In this document: one piece after another, positions 7,301 to 15,286 of the stretch
How positions within the stretch are numbered: position 1 is the first letter of the stretch
How the letters are laid out: every line of letters starts with the position of its first letter
Assembly (NCBI GenBank): GCA_028288595.1
Contig: JAQBNK010000113.1
Coordinates: 1 to 43,654, forward strand
From: Chitinophagaceae bacterium
GTDB lineage: Bacteria > Bacteroidota > Bacteroidia > Chitinophagales > Chitinophagaceae
Direction: 5' to 3'
Length of the DNA stretch: 43,654 nt
Made by a program: the position numbers and the translations under genes
Notes under the pieces: model-generated
Seen by the model: only the letters and a program-made list of their open reading frames with translations
Told to the model about the DNA's origin: nothing
The model's database searches: none

Positions 7301-8210
7301 TCTAGGCAACTTCACTTCATAACTCTTCCCCTTCACCGGCAAAGATTTCCCTCTTAACCAGGGATTCATTTGCCTCAGCATATAATAAGTTGTTCCATTA
7401 TTTTTTGCGAACTGAATAAGATCAGGAATGCTCTGACTAATTGTTACACTTCTGTAAGGAACCGGTTTGTAGACATCTTCATCATCTACTTTAAATCCGT
7501 TTTTTCCTGCGTTGCCAATTAATTCTTTAAAAGTGAGGATGCGGAAAATATATTTACTGGTTTCATCAGGCAGAACGAGGTCATAAAAATTATTGGTACC
7601 CTGCGACGTTGCCTGTTTATTATATCCGCCCATGCCGCAGTTATACGACGCTGCAGCTGCAGTCCACGATCCAAATTTTTCGTGAGCGGTTTTTAAATAA
7701 ACACAAGCCGCATCTGTTGCTTTTTGAATATAGTAACGCTCATCAACATTATCATTCACTTCCATATAACCAGCAGCCGTTCCTTTCATAAATTGCCAGA
7801 AGCCAACCGCACCTGCGGAAGATGTCGCATTCTGTAAATTACTTTCAGCGATACACAGGTATTTAAAATCTTCAGGAACACCATTAGCTTTCAATCTTTC
7901 TTCTATCATGGGAAAATAGCGATGCGAAAGTTTGATCACATAGATCATTGGCCCCGGAGCATAATAGTTATAGATGTATTCCCTTTCAAAGCGCTCTTTC
8001 GTATCCCACCTTTCTAATGGAACTTTTTCCGGCAAAATCCATAGTTTCCGGCACATCAGGAACGGTCCACTGAACGGCCGTTTGCCTATTTGAATGGTTA
8101 TGCGCTCCTCCATTTTGCTTTTCGTTGGTAAAAGCAAACTGGGAAATCAAAAAAAATGTAATACATACGCCTGCACCCAACCAGGCAATCAATTGCAAAC
8201 GATGTTTCAT
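7298..8210 (-). pseudogene. Membrane-bound lytic transglycosylase (MltD-like), frameshifted
   Basis: Two overlapping frames make one protein. The upstream frame (from ATG 8210) encodes a signal/anchor (MKHRLQLIAWLGAGVCITFF) and runs to VPETMDFAGK, then drifts into unrelated residues and stops at 7986. The other frame supplies the natural continuation (EKVPLERWDTKERFEREYI) and the catalytic domain: glutamate in CIAESNLQNATSSAGAVGFWQFM context (codon at 7846-7844), the AASYNCGMGGYNK segment, and a LysM-like C-terminus. The join lies at the A5 run (T5 on the plus strand, 8024-8028); removing one A or adding two bases restores about 303 residues. The enzyme would cleave peptidoglycan glycan strands. 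Everything else looks intact, so a recent mutation or a sequencing error is as likely as true decay. Confidence 0.8.
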
Positions 8211-8370
8211 GTGTAAATAATTGGTTTTTTATGGTCATATAGAATATGCGATGGCATCTGTAAGAATTTACTTGCAAAAGAGCCCAAACAGAATCTCCGG
8301 ATTCATGACTGTTTTCTGTACATTTTTGTAGCAAAAGCCCTGCCCCGGTTACTGTTAACAAGAATTAAAC

Positions 8371-8400
8371 TTGTTCATTTAATTGATTTTTTTACCTTCG
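8371..8400 (+). promoter_or_regulatory. Putative rpsP promoter
   Basis: TTG at 8371-8373 and TACCTTCG at 8393-8400 are separated by 19 bases, which fits the Bacteroidota -33/-7 layout with one mismatch in the -7 box. It would give a leader of about 50 bases before rpsP. Confidence 0.5.
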
Positions 8401-8452
8401 TCGTCCATTATTAGTTAACCAAATTTCTTAAGCCTTTAAATTTCTATTTAAG

Positions 8453-8908
8453 ATGGCAGTAAAAATGCGCCTTCAAAGGCACGGCAGCAAAAAGAGGCCT
8501 TTCTACTTTATAGTAGTAGCCGACGCCCGTGCACCCAGGGATGGTAAATTCATCCAGAAAATCGGTACTTACAATCCGTTGACAGTACCAGCAACAATCC
8601 AGTTAGATCGCCAGAAAGCCTTGGAATGGCTGCACAAAGGGGCCGAGCCCACTGATACCGTGCGTCGTATCCTTTCTTTCAAAGGTGTATTGTTCCTCAA
8701 GCATTTGCTGAGAGGTGTAAAACTGGGTTTATTTGATGAAGCTACCGCAATGGTTAAGTTTCAAAAATGGCACGAAGAGCATGAAGTAACTATGCGTCAG
8801 CGTAATGATGACCATAAGAGACAAGTGCGTAGTCGCCGCCCGCAACCTGCCGTAAGAAGGGTTGAGGAAAAACAGGAAGGTGGAGAAGCTACTCCTGCTG
8901 AAGCTTAA
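8453..8908 (+). CDS. rpsP: 30S ribosomal protein S16
   Basis: A 151-residue S16, a small-subunit assembly protein that binds 16S rRNA. The first 80 or so residues form the conserved fold: [40 protein letters not shown] and [17 protein letters not shown]. The roughly 70-residue C-terminal extension is basic then Glu/Ala-rich ([17 protein letters not shown]), longer than the roughly 80-residue E. coli protein and usual for Bacteroidota. rimM follows as in many genomes, but an intrinsic terminator and a repeat element separate the two here, and trmD is not next. Confidence 0.97.
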   Translation: MAVKMRLQRHGSKKRPFYFIVVADARAPRDGKFIQKIGTYNPLTVPATIQLDRQKALEWLHKGAEPTDTVRRILSFKGVLFLKHLLRGVKLGLFDEATAMVKFQKWHEEHEVTMRQRNDDHKRQVRSRRPQPAVRRVEEKQEGGEATPAEA

Positions 8909-8932
8909 TCTCAGCATAATTCCTTATAATGG

Positions 8933-8962
8933 TCCCGCTGCATTTTTGTAGCGGGATTTTTT
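8933..8962 (+). terminator. Intrinsic terminator after rpsP
   Basis: TCCCGCTGCA (8933-8942) pairs with TGTAGCGGGA (8947-8956) around TTTT, followed by T-rich sequence. It begins 25 bases after the rpsP stop and is a convincing rho-independent terminator. Confidence 0.85.
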
Positions 8963-8966
8963 ATGG

Positions 8967-9158
8967 TTTTACCACATAGGAACATAGACACATAGAAAAA
9001 ATTGAATACCAGCTGCAGTTTTTCATGGGGTCTTTCTTGCGTCGCAATCCTTTCATCCATATATCTTTTATCAGCAAAGCAAGTATTAAATACAGTAAGG
9101 CCTTTGTAAGATTCTACTTTGTATTTTCTTCTATGTTTCTATGCGCCTATGTGGTAAA
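8967..9158. repeat. Word-repeat inverted element 5 (ACATAGAA type) with nested repeat R
   Basis: The left arm (8967-8999) reads TTTTACCACATAGGAACATA and continues with ACATAG words at 8-bp spacing. The right arm (9124-9158) is its near-complement (CTATGTTTCTATGCGCCTAT then GTGGTAAA). The 124-base interior holds a diverged, reversed copy of dispersed repeat R near TTGCGTCGCAA. At about 190 bp with roughly 33-bp terminal inverted repeats, it has the shape of a small non-autonomous mobile element. It fills most of the gap between the rpsP terminator and the rimM promoter. Confidence 0.7.
9027..9055 (-). repeat. Dispersed repeat R, copy 2 (diverged)
   Basis: Read on the minus strand it gives GCGACGCAAGAAAGACCCCA followed by TGAAAAACTGCAG. 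This aligns with copy 1 (GCGACGCAAGGGACGATGCT then ATGAAAA) and with copy 3 (ATGAAAAACTACAG). It is embedded in word element 5. Confidence 0.5.
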
Positions 9159-9168
9159 CCTGTATTGA

Positions 9169-9176
9169 TTAATTTG
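9169..9176 (+). promoter_or_regulatory. Putative -7 box giving leaderless rimM mRNA
   Basis: TTAATTTG, one mismatch from TAnnTTTG, ends 5 bases before the rimM ATG. If it is the -7 element, transcription would begin at or within a few bases of the start codon. The same TTAATTTGCACC string precedes dinB. Confidence 0.45.
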
Positions 9177-9181
9177 CACCC

Positions 9182-9697
9182 ATGCCCGATTACATTCACA
9201 TAGGAAAAATTGTAGCCAGCTTCGGTTTAAAAGGTGAGATCATTTTAAAACATAGTCTTGGTAAAAAAACGGATCTTAAAAAAACACAGGTGTTGTTTGT
9301 CGAAGAACTGAAAGGTTCTCATCTCCCCTTCTTTATTGAATCATCAAAGGCGAAAGACACGGAAGAAATTTCTGTAAAGCTGGAAGGAATAAATAGTAAA
9401 GAGGCCACAAGAAAAATACTAGCTAAAAATGCCTGGTTAACTGTTGAAGATTTTAATCTTCTTGCAGATAAGAATGCTCCCATCGGGCTCATCGGTTTTT
9501 CTATTTTTAATGAAGATGAACTGATAGGTATAATTGAAGAAGTTATCGAGCAGCCTCACCAGGTCTTACTCCGCATCAACTATAAAGAGAAGGAAGCCTA
9601 CATTCCGGTGCATGCAGAAACGTTGGATAAAATTGACCGGAAGAAAAAGGAAGTCCATGTTACATTGCCGGATGGGTTGCTGGATATTTATGAATGA
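9182..9697 (+). CDS. rimM: Ribosome maturation factor RimM
   Basis: A 171-residue 16S rRNA processing factor that binds S19 and helps mature the 30S head. The N-terminal barrel opens with DYIHIGKIVASFGLKGEI, the RimM signature including the conserved G-LKG turn. The PRC-barrel-like C-terminal half includes IGFSIFNEDELIGIIEEV, EAYIPVHAETLDKID and the closing LPDGLLDIYE. The length matches the family. Neighbourhood with rpsP supports the call. Its TGA stop lies in the first ATGAGTA word of repeat element 6. Confidence 0.95.
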   Translation: MPDYIHIGKIVASFGLKGEIILKHSLGKKTDLKKTQVLFVEELKGSHLPFFIESSKAKDTEEISVKLEGINSKEATRKILAKNAWLTVEDFNLLADKNAPIGLIGFSIFNEDELIGIIEEVIEQPHQVLLRINYKEKEAYIPVHAETLDKIDRKKKEVHVTLPDGLLDIYE

Positions 9698-9775
9698 GTG
9701 ATGAGTAATGAATAATGAGTAGTTCCTTCTACAGGACTTCCCCTCTTTCTCATTACTCATTTCTCATTATTTATT
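9691..9775. repeat. Word-repeat inverted element 6 (ATGAGTA type)
   Basis: The left arm (9691-9721) consists of ATGAGTG/ATGAGTA/ATGAATA words every 7 bp and contains the rimM stop codon. The right arm (9747-9775) carries the complement (CTCATTACTCATTTCTCATT). A 25-base spacer with a small TCCT/AGGA hairpin lies between. The element ends about 28 bases before the start of the MHS symporter. Confidence 0.75.
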
Positions 9776-9803
9776 ATCTTGTTACTACAACCAACTGCTT
9801 AAC

Positions 9804-11288
9804 ATGCCATCACCCAAAGGAATATGGAGTATCATTACCGCTTCTTCTGTAGGAACATTAATTGAGTGGTACGACTTCTACATTTTTGGCAGCCTCTCTA
9901 CAATTATTGCAGTAAAATTTTTCCCTTCGGGAAACCCCACTACAGCTTTACTTTCTACATTGGCAACTTTTGCAGCCGGATTTATCGTAAGGCCTTTCGG
10001 AGCATTGGTGTTTGGAAGACTAGGCGACATCATCGGCAGAAAATATACTTTTTTATTAACCCTGGTATTGATGGGCAGCTCTACTTTTCTAATTGGTTGT
10101 ATCCCGTCGTATGCAACGATCGGTGGATGGGCGCCCTTTCTTGTTTTATTATTAAGATTATTACAGGGTCTCGCTCTTGGTGGAGAGTATGGCGGCGCAG
10201 CAACCTATGTAGCCGAACATTCCCCGGCACACAGGAGAGGTTATTTTACAAGCTGGATACAAACAACCGCAACTCTTGGATTATTTATTTCTCTGGGCGT
10301 TATACTAAGTATCAGGCGAATTGTTGGGGTTGAAGAATTTACAAATGGCAATGGCTGGCGCTATCCTTTTCTTTTATCAATTGTTTTGGTGATCGTTTCT
10401 ATTATCATCAGGATGAAAATGAGTGAATCTCCTTTGTTCGCTAAATTGAAGAAAGAAGGAAATACTTCTAAAAATCCATTGAAAGAAAGTTTCGGGCATA
10501 AGCTGAATTTTAAAATGGTGCTGCTCGCATTATTCGGCGCAACCATGGGCCAGGGTGTTATCTGGTATACAGGACAGTTCTATGCACAAAGTTTTATTCT
10601 TACGAAATGTAATATTGAATATGAACAGGCAAATACCATTATCCTGATTGCATTATTAATAGCCACTCCTTTCTTTGTTGTCTTCGGAAGTTTGTCTGAT
10701 AAATGGGGACGAAAACATATTATGCTCGCTGGAATGCTGCTGGGAATATTATTATACCGCCCCATCTTTAACCAGCTATTTAAAATCGCTGACAGAACCG
10801 GTTTAGCAGCAATTGCTACTGAAACTAAAAACAGCGAGATGAAAGATAAAGACGGAACCGTTGTTCTTACACGGGTAATGACAGCCAATTTTGCAGATGG
10901 CAGCAGCTCAAAAATTACAACGAAACAAAAAACCGGCACTCCTGATGTTATAACAAAACAAATTGTATTAAATGATTCAGGCAAATGGAAAATGGTTGGG
11001 CTTGTAGCATTGATGGTGTTATTTGTTACAATGGTTTACGGGCCAATTGCAGCATTCCTTGTCGAGCTTTTTCCAACACGCATACGATACACTTCTATGT
11101 CATTACCATACCACATCGGTAATGGTGTTTTTGGCGGACTCGTCCCTTTTATCGCCACATTAATTACGACGATCCCCGGAACAAATCATCTGTCGGGATT
11201 ATGGTATCCTATTGGTGTCGCTTCTTTGTGTTTTGTGATAGGGGTATTTTTCCTGCCCAATAAAATTGATAAACAAGTAACTGATTAA
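9804..11288 (+). CDS. MFS symporter, metabolite:H+ symporter (MHS) family
   Basis: A 494-residue inner-membrane carrier. The start (ASSVGTLIEWYDFYIFGSL) is the hallmark of the MHS family (ProP, KgtP and dicarboxylate relatives), which move organic acids or osmolytes with protons. The loop 2-3 motif GRLGDIIGRKYTF and the helix-4/5 segment LLLRLLQGLALGGEYGGAATY are clear. GSLSDKWGRKHIM marks the 8-9 loop. An unusual stretch of about 65 residues (roughly 325-393, charged and Thr/Lys-rich) is inserted after helix 9, which by MFS topology should face the periplasm. The small gene downstream starts 2 bases after the stop, so the two are probably co-expressed. The substrate is undetermined. Confidence 0.9.
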   Translation: MPSPKGIWSIITASSVGTLIEWYDFYIFGSLSTIIAVKFFPSGNPTTALLSTLATFAAGFIVRPFGALVFGRLGDIIGRKYTFLLTLVLMGSSTFLIGCIPSYATIGGWAPFLVLLLRLLQGLALGGEYGGAATYVAEHSPAHRRGYFTSWIQTTATLGLFISLGVILSIRRIVGVEEFTNGNGWRYPFLLSIVLVIVSIIIRMKMSESPLFAKLKKEGNTSKNPLKESFGHKLNFKMVLLALFGATMGQGVIWYTGQFYAQSFILTKCNIEYEQANTIILIALLIATPFFVVFGSLSDKWGRKHIMLAGMLLGILLYRPIFNQLFKIADRTGLAAIATETKNSEMKDKDGTVVLTRVMTANFADGSSSKITTKQKTGTPDVITKQIVLNDSGKWKMVGLVALMVLFVTMVYGPIAAFLVELFPTRIRYTSMSLPYHIGNGVFGGLVPFIATLITTIPGTNHLSGLWYPIGVASLCFVIGVFFLPNKIDKQVTD

Positions 11289-11290
11289 TC

Positions 11291-11515
11291 ATGAATCACA
11301 CCAGGCGCATTACAGGTTTGCTTTGTATTCTTATTGCTGTTGCAGCGATTGTTATTCTTATTACCAGCGCCGTTCACAATATCGAATCCGGTGGAAAAAC
11401 TGATATCAGCAAACCAATTCCCTGGATTATTATTATTGCTGTCTTCACCCCAATCGCAGCGGGACTTGCCATTTTTGGATGGTATGCCTGGAAGAAAGAA
11501 TACAATAATGAGTGA
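11291..11515 (+). CDS. Small two-helix membrane protein
   Basis: A 74-residue protein with two hydrophobic helices, about residues 9-29 (GLLCILIAVAAIVILITSAV) and 45-67 (WIIIIAVFTPIAAGLAIFGW), joined by a short polar loop and ending in a charged tail (KKEYNNE). I do not recognise a named family. It begins 2 bases after the symporter stop and in the same direction, so it is probably translated with it and might assist or regulate that carrier; this is inference from position only. Its TGA stop sits in an ATGAGTG word of repeat element 7. Confidence 0.7.
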   Translation: MNHTRRITGLLCILIAVAAIVILITSAVHNIESGGKTDISKPIPWIIIIAVFTPIAAGLAIFGWYAWKKEYNNE

Positions 11516-11688
11516 TAAGCAGTGACTTAACCATTAATTATTTTATTGTCCGGGCAGCATAACTTTTTTCAACTGTATAGGCAGCCTGTCCCGCTAACTG
11601 CGGGATCGCACTCTTGTACAGCAGATCAATATTCAGCATTCACAATTCACGATTTCATCTCTCATTACTCATTACTCATCACTCAGCG
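11504..11688. repeat. Word-repeat inverted element 7 (ATGAGTA type), diverged
   Basis: The left end (11504-11525, AATAATGAGTGATAAGCAGT) contains the stop codon of the small membrane protein. The right arm (11660-11687) is CTCATTACTCATTACTCATC followed by ACTC, in the opposite sense. The interior contains a G/C-rich hairpin, TCCCGCTAACTGCGGGA (11589-11605), and CTCTTGTACAGC, whose complement GCTGTACAAGAG resembles the head of dispersed repeat R copy 3. The right arm ends 8 bases before the dinB promoter box. Confidence 0.6.
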
Positions 11689-11695
11689 GGATTTA

Positions 11696-11703
11696 TTAAT
11701 TTG
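11696..11703 (+). promoter_or_regulatory. Putative -7 box giving leaderless dinB mRNA
   Basis: TTAATTTG ends 4 bases before the GTG start of dinB. It is the same box and spacer sequence (TTAATTTGCACC) as at rimM. Confidence 0.45.
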
Positions 11704-11707
11704 CACC

Positions 11708-12865
11708 GTGTCCTCTCCCCAGCGTTATATAGCCCATTTTGATCTTGATTCATTCTTTGTAAGTGTGGAAGTTTTGAATGATCCTTCACTTGCGGGCAAA
11801 CCCGTTCTTGTAGGCGGAAGCCGTGAGCGTGGCGTAGTCGCCGCATGCAGTTACGCCGCAAGAAAATTTGGAATTCATAGCGCTATGCCCATGAATAAAG
11901 CGATGAAGCTTTGTCCGCATGCAATCGTTGTAAAAGGAACACGGGGAGAATACAGCCGTTACAGTCGAATGGTAACCGAGATAATTGCTGAGAAAGCACC
12001 AAAATTTGAGAAAGCTTCTATCGATGAATTTTATCTTGACCTTACAGGGATGGATAAATTTTTTGATGTATTTCAATGGACGATAGATCTGAGGCAGGAG
12101 ATCATTGATAAAACAAAACTTCCTATTTCATTTGCATTAGCGTCTAATAAAATGGTGGCTAAAATAGCAACTGATGAAGCCAAGCCAAATGGTTACATTT
12201 TTGTTCAGCCTCGTCGCGAACAGGAATTCCTTGCGCCTCTTAATGTTGGTAAGATACCCGGCGTAGGCGCACAAACACAGGAAGTATTAAAAAGCATGGA
12301 TATTATTACCATTGGCGATATCTTAAAACATTCAAGGGAACAATTAGAAAGTGTTGTTGGAAAATATGGCGCTGATCTATGGTATAAGGCACAGGGAATT
12401 CATCATAGCGACGTACATGAATATCATGAGTCGAAATCAATTTCAACAGAAAACACTTTCCACGAAAACACAGCGGATACAGAATTTATATTGAGTGAAT
12501 TGGTTAGAATGACTGAACGTGTTGCATATGAGTTGCGGCAGGAAGAAAAACTGGCAGGATGCATTACAGTAAAGATCCGTTATCCTGATTTTGAAACAAC
12601 CTCAAAACAAACAGCCATCAATTACACCCTGCGTGATGATGAATTGATACACGCTGCAAAAGATCTTTTTCAAAAATTATATCGTAAAGGAATGTTGGTG
12701 AGGCTGCTTGGTGTTAGGTTAAGTGAACTAACCAACCACGCCGTGCAGGGAAGTTTATTTGATAATGGCAAAAAGAAAGATAACCTCTATAAAGCTATAG
12801 ATGAAGTAAAAAATAAATTCGGTAAAGGCTCGGTAGCCAAAGCAAGAACTATCAGGGGAAAATGA
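11708..12865 (+). CDS. dinB: DNA polymerase IV (Y-family)
   Basis: A 385-residue translesion polymerase when started at the GTG at 11708. The frame is open further upstream to 11546, but that extension is repeat-derived sequence, and Y-family proteins begin just before the first catalytic strand. Palm motif I is YIAHFDLDSFFVSVE. The steric-gate and finger region is SRERGVVAACSYAARKFGI. The catalytic pair lies in KASIDEFYLDLTGM. The helix-hairpin-helix thumb (LNVGKIPGVGAQTQEVLKSM) and little-finger domain follow. No beta-clamp motif could be confirmed by eye, although QGSLFDN near the C-terminus is a good clamp-binding candidate. It probably copies damaged DNA under stress. Confidence 0.93.
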   Translation: MSSPQRYIAHFDLDSFFVSVEVLNDPSLAGKPVLVGGSRERGVVAACSYAARKFGIHSAMPMNKAMKLCPHAIVVKGTRGEYSRYSRMVTEIIAEKAPKFEKASIDEFYLDLTGMDKFFDVFQWTIDLRQEIIDKTKLPISFALASNKMVAKIATDEAKPNGYIFVQPRREQEFLAPLNVGKIPGVGAQTQEVLKSMDIITIGDILKHSREQLESVVGKYGADLWYKAQGIHHSDVHEYHESKSISTENTFHENTADTEFILSELVRMTERVAYELRQEEKLAGCITVKIRYPDFETTSKQTAINYTLRDDELIHAAKDLFQKLYRKGMLVRLLGVRLSELTNHAVQGSLFDNGKKKDNLYKAIDEVKNKFGKGSVAKARTIRGK

Positions 12866-12919
12866 TATCCTGCTTTATAATGCCATGCTTGTTCAAATTT
12901 AGTCGTTCCTAATTTTTCT

Positions 12920-12927
12920 TAAATTTG
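12920..12927 (+). promoter_or_regulatory. Putative -7 box giving leaderless cbpA mRNA
   Basis: TAAATTTG fully matches TAnnTTTG and ends 4 bases before the cbpA ATG, the same geometry as at dinB and folD. Confidence 0.5.
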
Positions 12928-12931
12928 CTGT

Positions 12932-13840
12932 ATGGCAAACTTTATAGATTACTATAAAATACTTGGCTTAAGCAAAGACGCTACTTCCGATGATATAAAA
13001 AAAGCTTACCGGAAACTAGCCCGTAAGTTTCATCCTGATTTAAATCCCAACGATACAGAAGCACACAAAAAGTTTCAGCAGATAAATGAAGCGAACGAAG
13101 TTTTAAGTGATGCTGAAAAAAGAAAAAAATATGACCAGTATGGTGAAAACTGGAAGCATGCTGACCAGTTTGAACAGGCACAGCACCAACGCAGCGCCGG
13201 CCGGCCATCCGCAGAAGATTATAGTGGCTTTTCTGGTTTCAATAATGAAGGTGGCGATTTCTCCGATTTTTTTGAGCAACTTTTTGGACAGCGTCATTCA
13301 TCACGTCAGCAAAAAACTAATGTGCGGTATCGCGGTGAAGACTATAATGCAGAGCTTAAACAAAAACTAAGCGACGCCTATACAACGAGGAAGGAAATAA
13401 TTACTGTAAATGGAAATAATATCCGGATAACAATTCCTGCCGGTATTGAAGGTGGACAGGTTATTAAATTAAAAGGCTATGGTGGCCCGGGCATTAATGG
13501 CGGGCCAAATGGAGATCTCTATATTAAGTTTGTTATGGATAATGATACGAATTTAAATCGCACCGGGAATGATCTTTCAATGACTGTTGATGTACCTTTA
13601 TATACTGCAATCCTTGGTGGTGAAGTAACTATAGATACACTGGGAGGAAAGATCAAACTAAAAATTCCTCCTGAAACCCTAAACGGTACAAAGACAAGAT
13701 TAAAGGGAAAAGGATTCCCGGTATATAAAGAAGAAGGAAAGTATGGTGACTTATTTATTACCTACAACATTAAATTACCAACGGGCTTAAGTGAAGAAGA
13801 AAAAAATTTATTCAGGCAACTTGCCAATCTCAATAAATAA
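12932..13840 (+). CDS. cbpA: DnaJ-type co-chaperone / curved DNA-binding protein CbpA
   Basis: A 302-residue class II J-protein. The J domain covers residues 4-70 with HPD at 34-36 ([10 protein letters not shown]), which stimulates DnaK ATPase. A Gly/Phe-rich linker ([20 protein letters not shown]) follows. Two C-terminal beta domains have the typical strings [33 protein letters not shown] and [18 protein letters not shown]. The zinc fingers of true DnaJ are absent. E. coli CbpA also binds curved DNA in the nucleoid. The immediate cbpM downstream supports CbpA over a generic DnaJ. Confidence 0.92.
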   Translation: MANFIDYYKILGLSKDATSDDIKKAYRKLARKFHPDLNPNDTEAHKKFQQINEANEVLSDAEKRKKYDQYGENWKHADQFEQAQHQRSAGRPSAEDYSGFSGFNNEGGDFSDFFEQLFGQRHSSRQQKTNVRYRGEDYNAELKQKLSDAYTTRKEIITVNGNNIRITIPAGIEGGQVIKLKGYGGPGINGGPNGDLYIKFVMDNDTNLNRTGNDLSMTVDVPLYTAILGGEVTIDTLGGKIKLKIPPETLNGTKTRLKGKGFPVYKEEGKYGDLFITYNIKLPTGLSEEEKNLFRQLANLNK

Positions 13841-13842
13841 CT

Positions 13843-14136
13843 ATGGAAGAGAATGAACTGATACCAGCAGATGATTTTTGTAGTTACCACCAGGTATCCT
13901 GGGCATTTATTACAAGCCTGGAAGATGCGGGGATCATAGAAATAAAAAGAGTAGAACAACAACACTTTATTCAATCAGAACAATTGAAAGAACTTGAGAA
14001 GCTGGTGAGGCTGCACACAGAATTGGAAATAAACAGTGAAGGGATAGCGGCTATTGCGCATTTACTGCAAAGAATGAATGAATTGCACAGAGAGTTGCTA
14101 ACAGTAAGGCAAAAACTACAATTCTACGAGCATTAG
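13843..14136 (+). CDS. cbpM: Chaperone modulator CbpM
   Basis: A 97-residue MerR-like helical protein that starts 2 bases after cbpA stops. CbpM binds the J domain of CbpA and blocks both its DnaK stimulation and its DNA binding. The recognisable pattern is an N-terminal winged-helix-like segment (IPADDFCSYHQVSWAFITSL, DAGIIEIKRVEQQHFI) followed by a long helix with hydrophobic heptads (LEKLVRLHTELEINSEGIAA) and a terminal helix (MNELHRELLTVRQKLQFYE). Both length and context fit. Confidence 0.88.
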   Translation: MEENELIPADDFCSYHQVSWAFITSLEDAGIIEIKRVEQQHFIQSEQLKELEKLVRLHTELEINSEGIAAIAHLLQRMNELHRELLTVRQKLQFYEH

Positions 14137-14149
14137 CAATCGTTATGAG

Positions 14150-15286
14150 TTAAAATGGTTTTCCATGTGTAGCCGCAATAACTTTTTTTGCTACAAACGG
14201 AGCTTTATTCATAGCCGATAAGAAAAAAGAAGTTCTCTTTTCATTTCCAAAAAATGACTGAACAACCCTCCCCGTCGCTAACCGCATTTTAAATTGCCTC
14301 CCCCAGTTTTTTACATAAGTTTTTTCCATTTCATCCCTGCTGGTATTATTTCGCAAAAAAGGCGCAACAGTTTCAAAGGCAATCTTTGCTGAATGCAATG
14401 CCATACTCATACCATTACCACATAAAGGAGAGATCATACTAGCTGAGTCGCCGGTTAACAAAACATGATCCTCTACCTGGGACTTTTGCGCAAAACTAAT
14501 TTGCGAAATAGCTACCGGTGGCGAAAAGATAAATTGTGCATTATTAAAAATACCTTTTAAGAAAGGGTTAAGTGATAAAACAATTTGTTCCATTTGCTGA
14601 ATAGAATTATTACTGTTTACGAGATTAGAAGATTTGGTGAGATAACACAAGCAACTAATGTCATTTTCAACTTTTGATATACCGCAATAACCATCTTTAA
14701 AATTATGGAGTGCGATAACATTTTCTGCATGCGGATACCTTATATGATATTTTACACCCACATAATTATTGAGTCTTCCGGGTTTGTTTATTGCAAATTC
14801 CCGGTTCCACCGGAGATCAAGATTACTTCGTTTTCCGAAAGCGCCAATTACTACGGTGGAGGTGATGGTTTGAGTATTATACCCAACAGTAAATTTTCCT
14901 GTTTTAAATTCTACGTTATCCACTTTAGTATTTGTCATTACTACGGCACCAGCCTGTTCAGCAAGTTGACAGAGCCTTTCATCCAGCAAATAACGGCTGA
15001 TACCAAAACCGCCGAGCGGAAGCGAAAAACAATAAAGCTTTCCACTCGTATCAGAAATGTTAAGCTGGTTAATAACAGGTAAAACCGGTTCATCAAAACG
15101 CAATCCCAGCCGCTGCAGGAAACTTCGGCTTTCATTACTGATATATTCTCCACAAACTTTATGTTCGGGGTACTCACCTTTTTCAAACACAACAACTTTA
15201 AATCCTTCTCTTGCAGCAAGAATTGCAGATGATAATCCCGCTAGTCCGCCACCGATGATTGCAATATCGTAGTTGTTACTCTCCAT
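14150..15286 (-). CDS. FAD-dependent oxidoreductase/hydroxylase of the type III PKS operon
   Basis: A 378-residue flavoprotein of the geranylgeranyl-reductase/aromatic-hydroxylase (GR2) group. The dinucleotide fold is YDIAIIGGGLAGLSSAILAA. The CGEYIS segment (about 45) is typical of the reductase-like branch. The second FAD motif is HVLLTGDSASMISPLCGNGM. It is the last gene of a four-gene overlapping minus-strand operon and overlaps the methyltransferase by 11 bases. By analogy with Streptomyces SrsC, which oxidises alkylresorcinols to quinones, it may hydroxylate the polyketide ring; saturation of a prenyl chain is the main alternative. The family is secure, the reaction inferred. Confidence 0.8.
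   Translation of the reverse strand: MESNNYDIAIIGGGLAGLSSAILAAREGFKVVVFEKGEYPEHKVCGEYISNESRSFLQRLGLRFDEPVLPVINQLNISDTSGKLYCFSLPLGGFGISRYLLDERLCQLAEQAGAVVMTNTKVDNVEFKTGKFTVGYNTQTITSTVVIGAFGKRSNLDLRWNREFAINKPGRLNNYVGVKYHIRYPHAENVIALHNFKDGYCGISKVENDISCLCYLTKSSNLVNSNNSIQQMEQIVLSLNPFLKGIFNNAQFIFSPPVAISQISFAQKSQVEDHVLLTGDSASMISPLCGNGMSMALHSAKIAFETVAPFLRNNTSRDEMEKTYVKNWGRQFKMRLATGRVVQSFFGNEKRTSFFLSAMNKAPFVAKKVIAATHGKPF

Noticed and set aside
7986-8210. Programmed ribosomal frameshift in the lytic transglycosylase
   Set aside because: The needed change is +1 (or -2) at an A5 run, without a classic slippery heptamer, stop-codon context or downstream structure that I can recognise, and the family is not known to use frameshifting.
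11546-11707. N-terminal extension of dinB by 54 codons
   Set aside because: The extension runs through repeat element 7 and contains no domain. The GTG at 11708 is preceded by a promoter-like box and gives the normal Y-family N-terminus.
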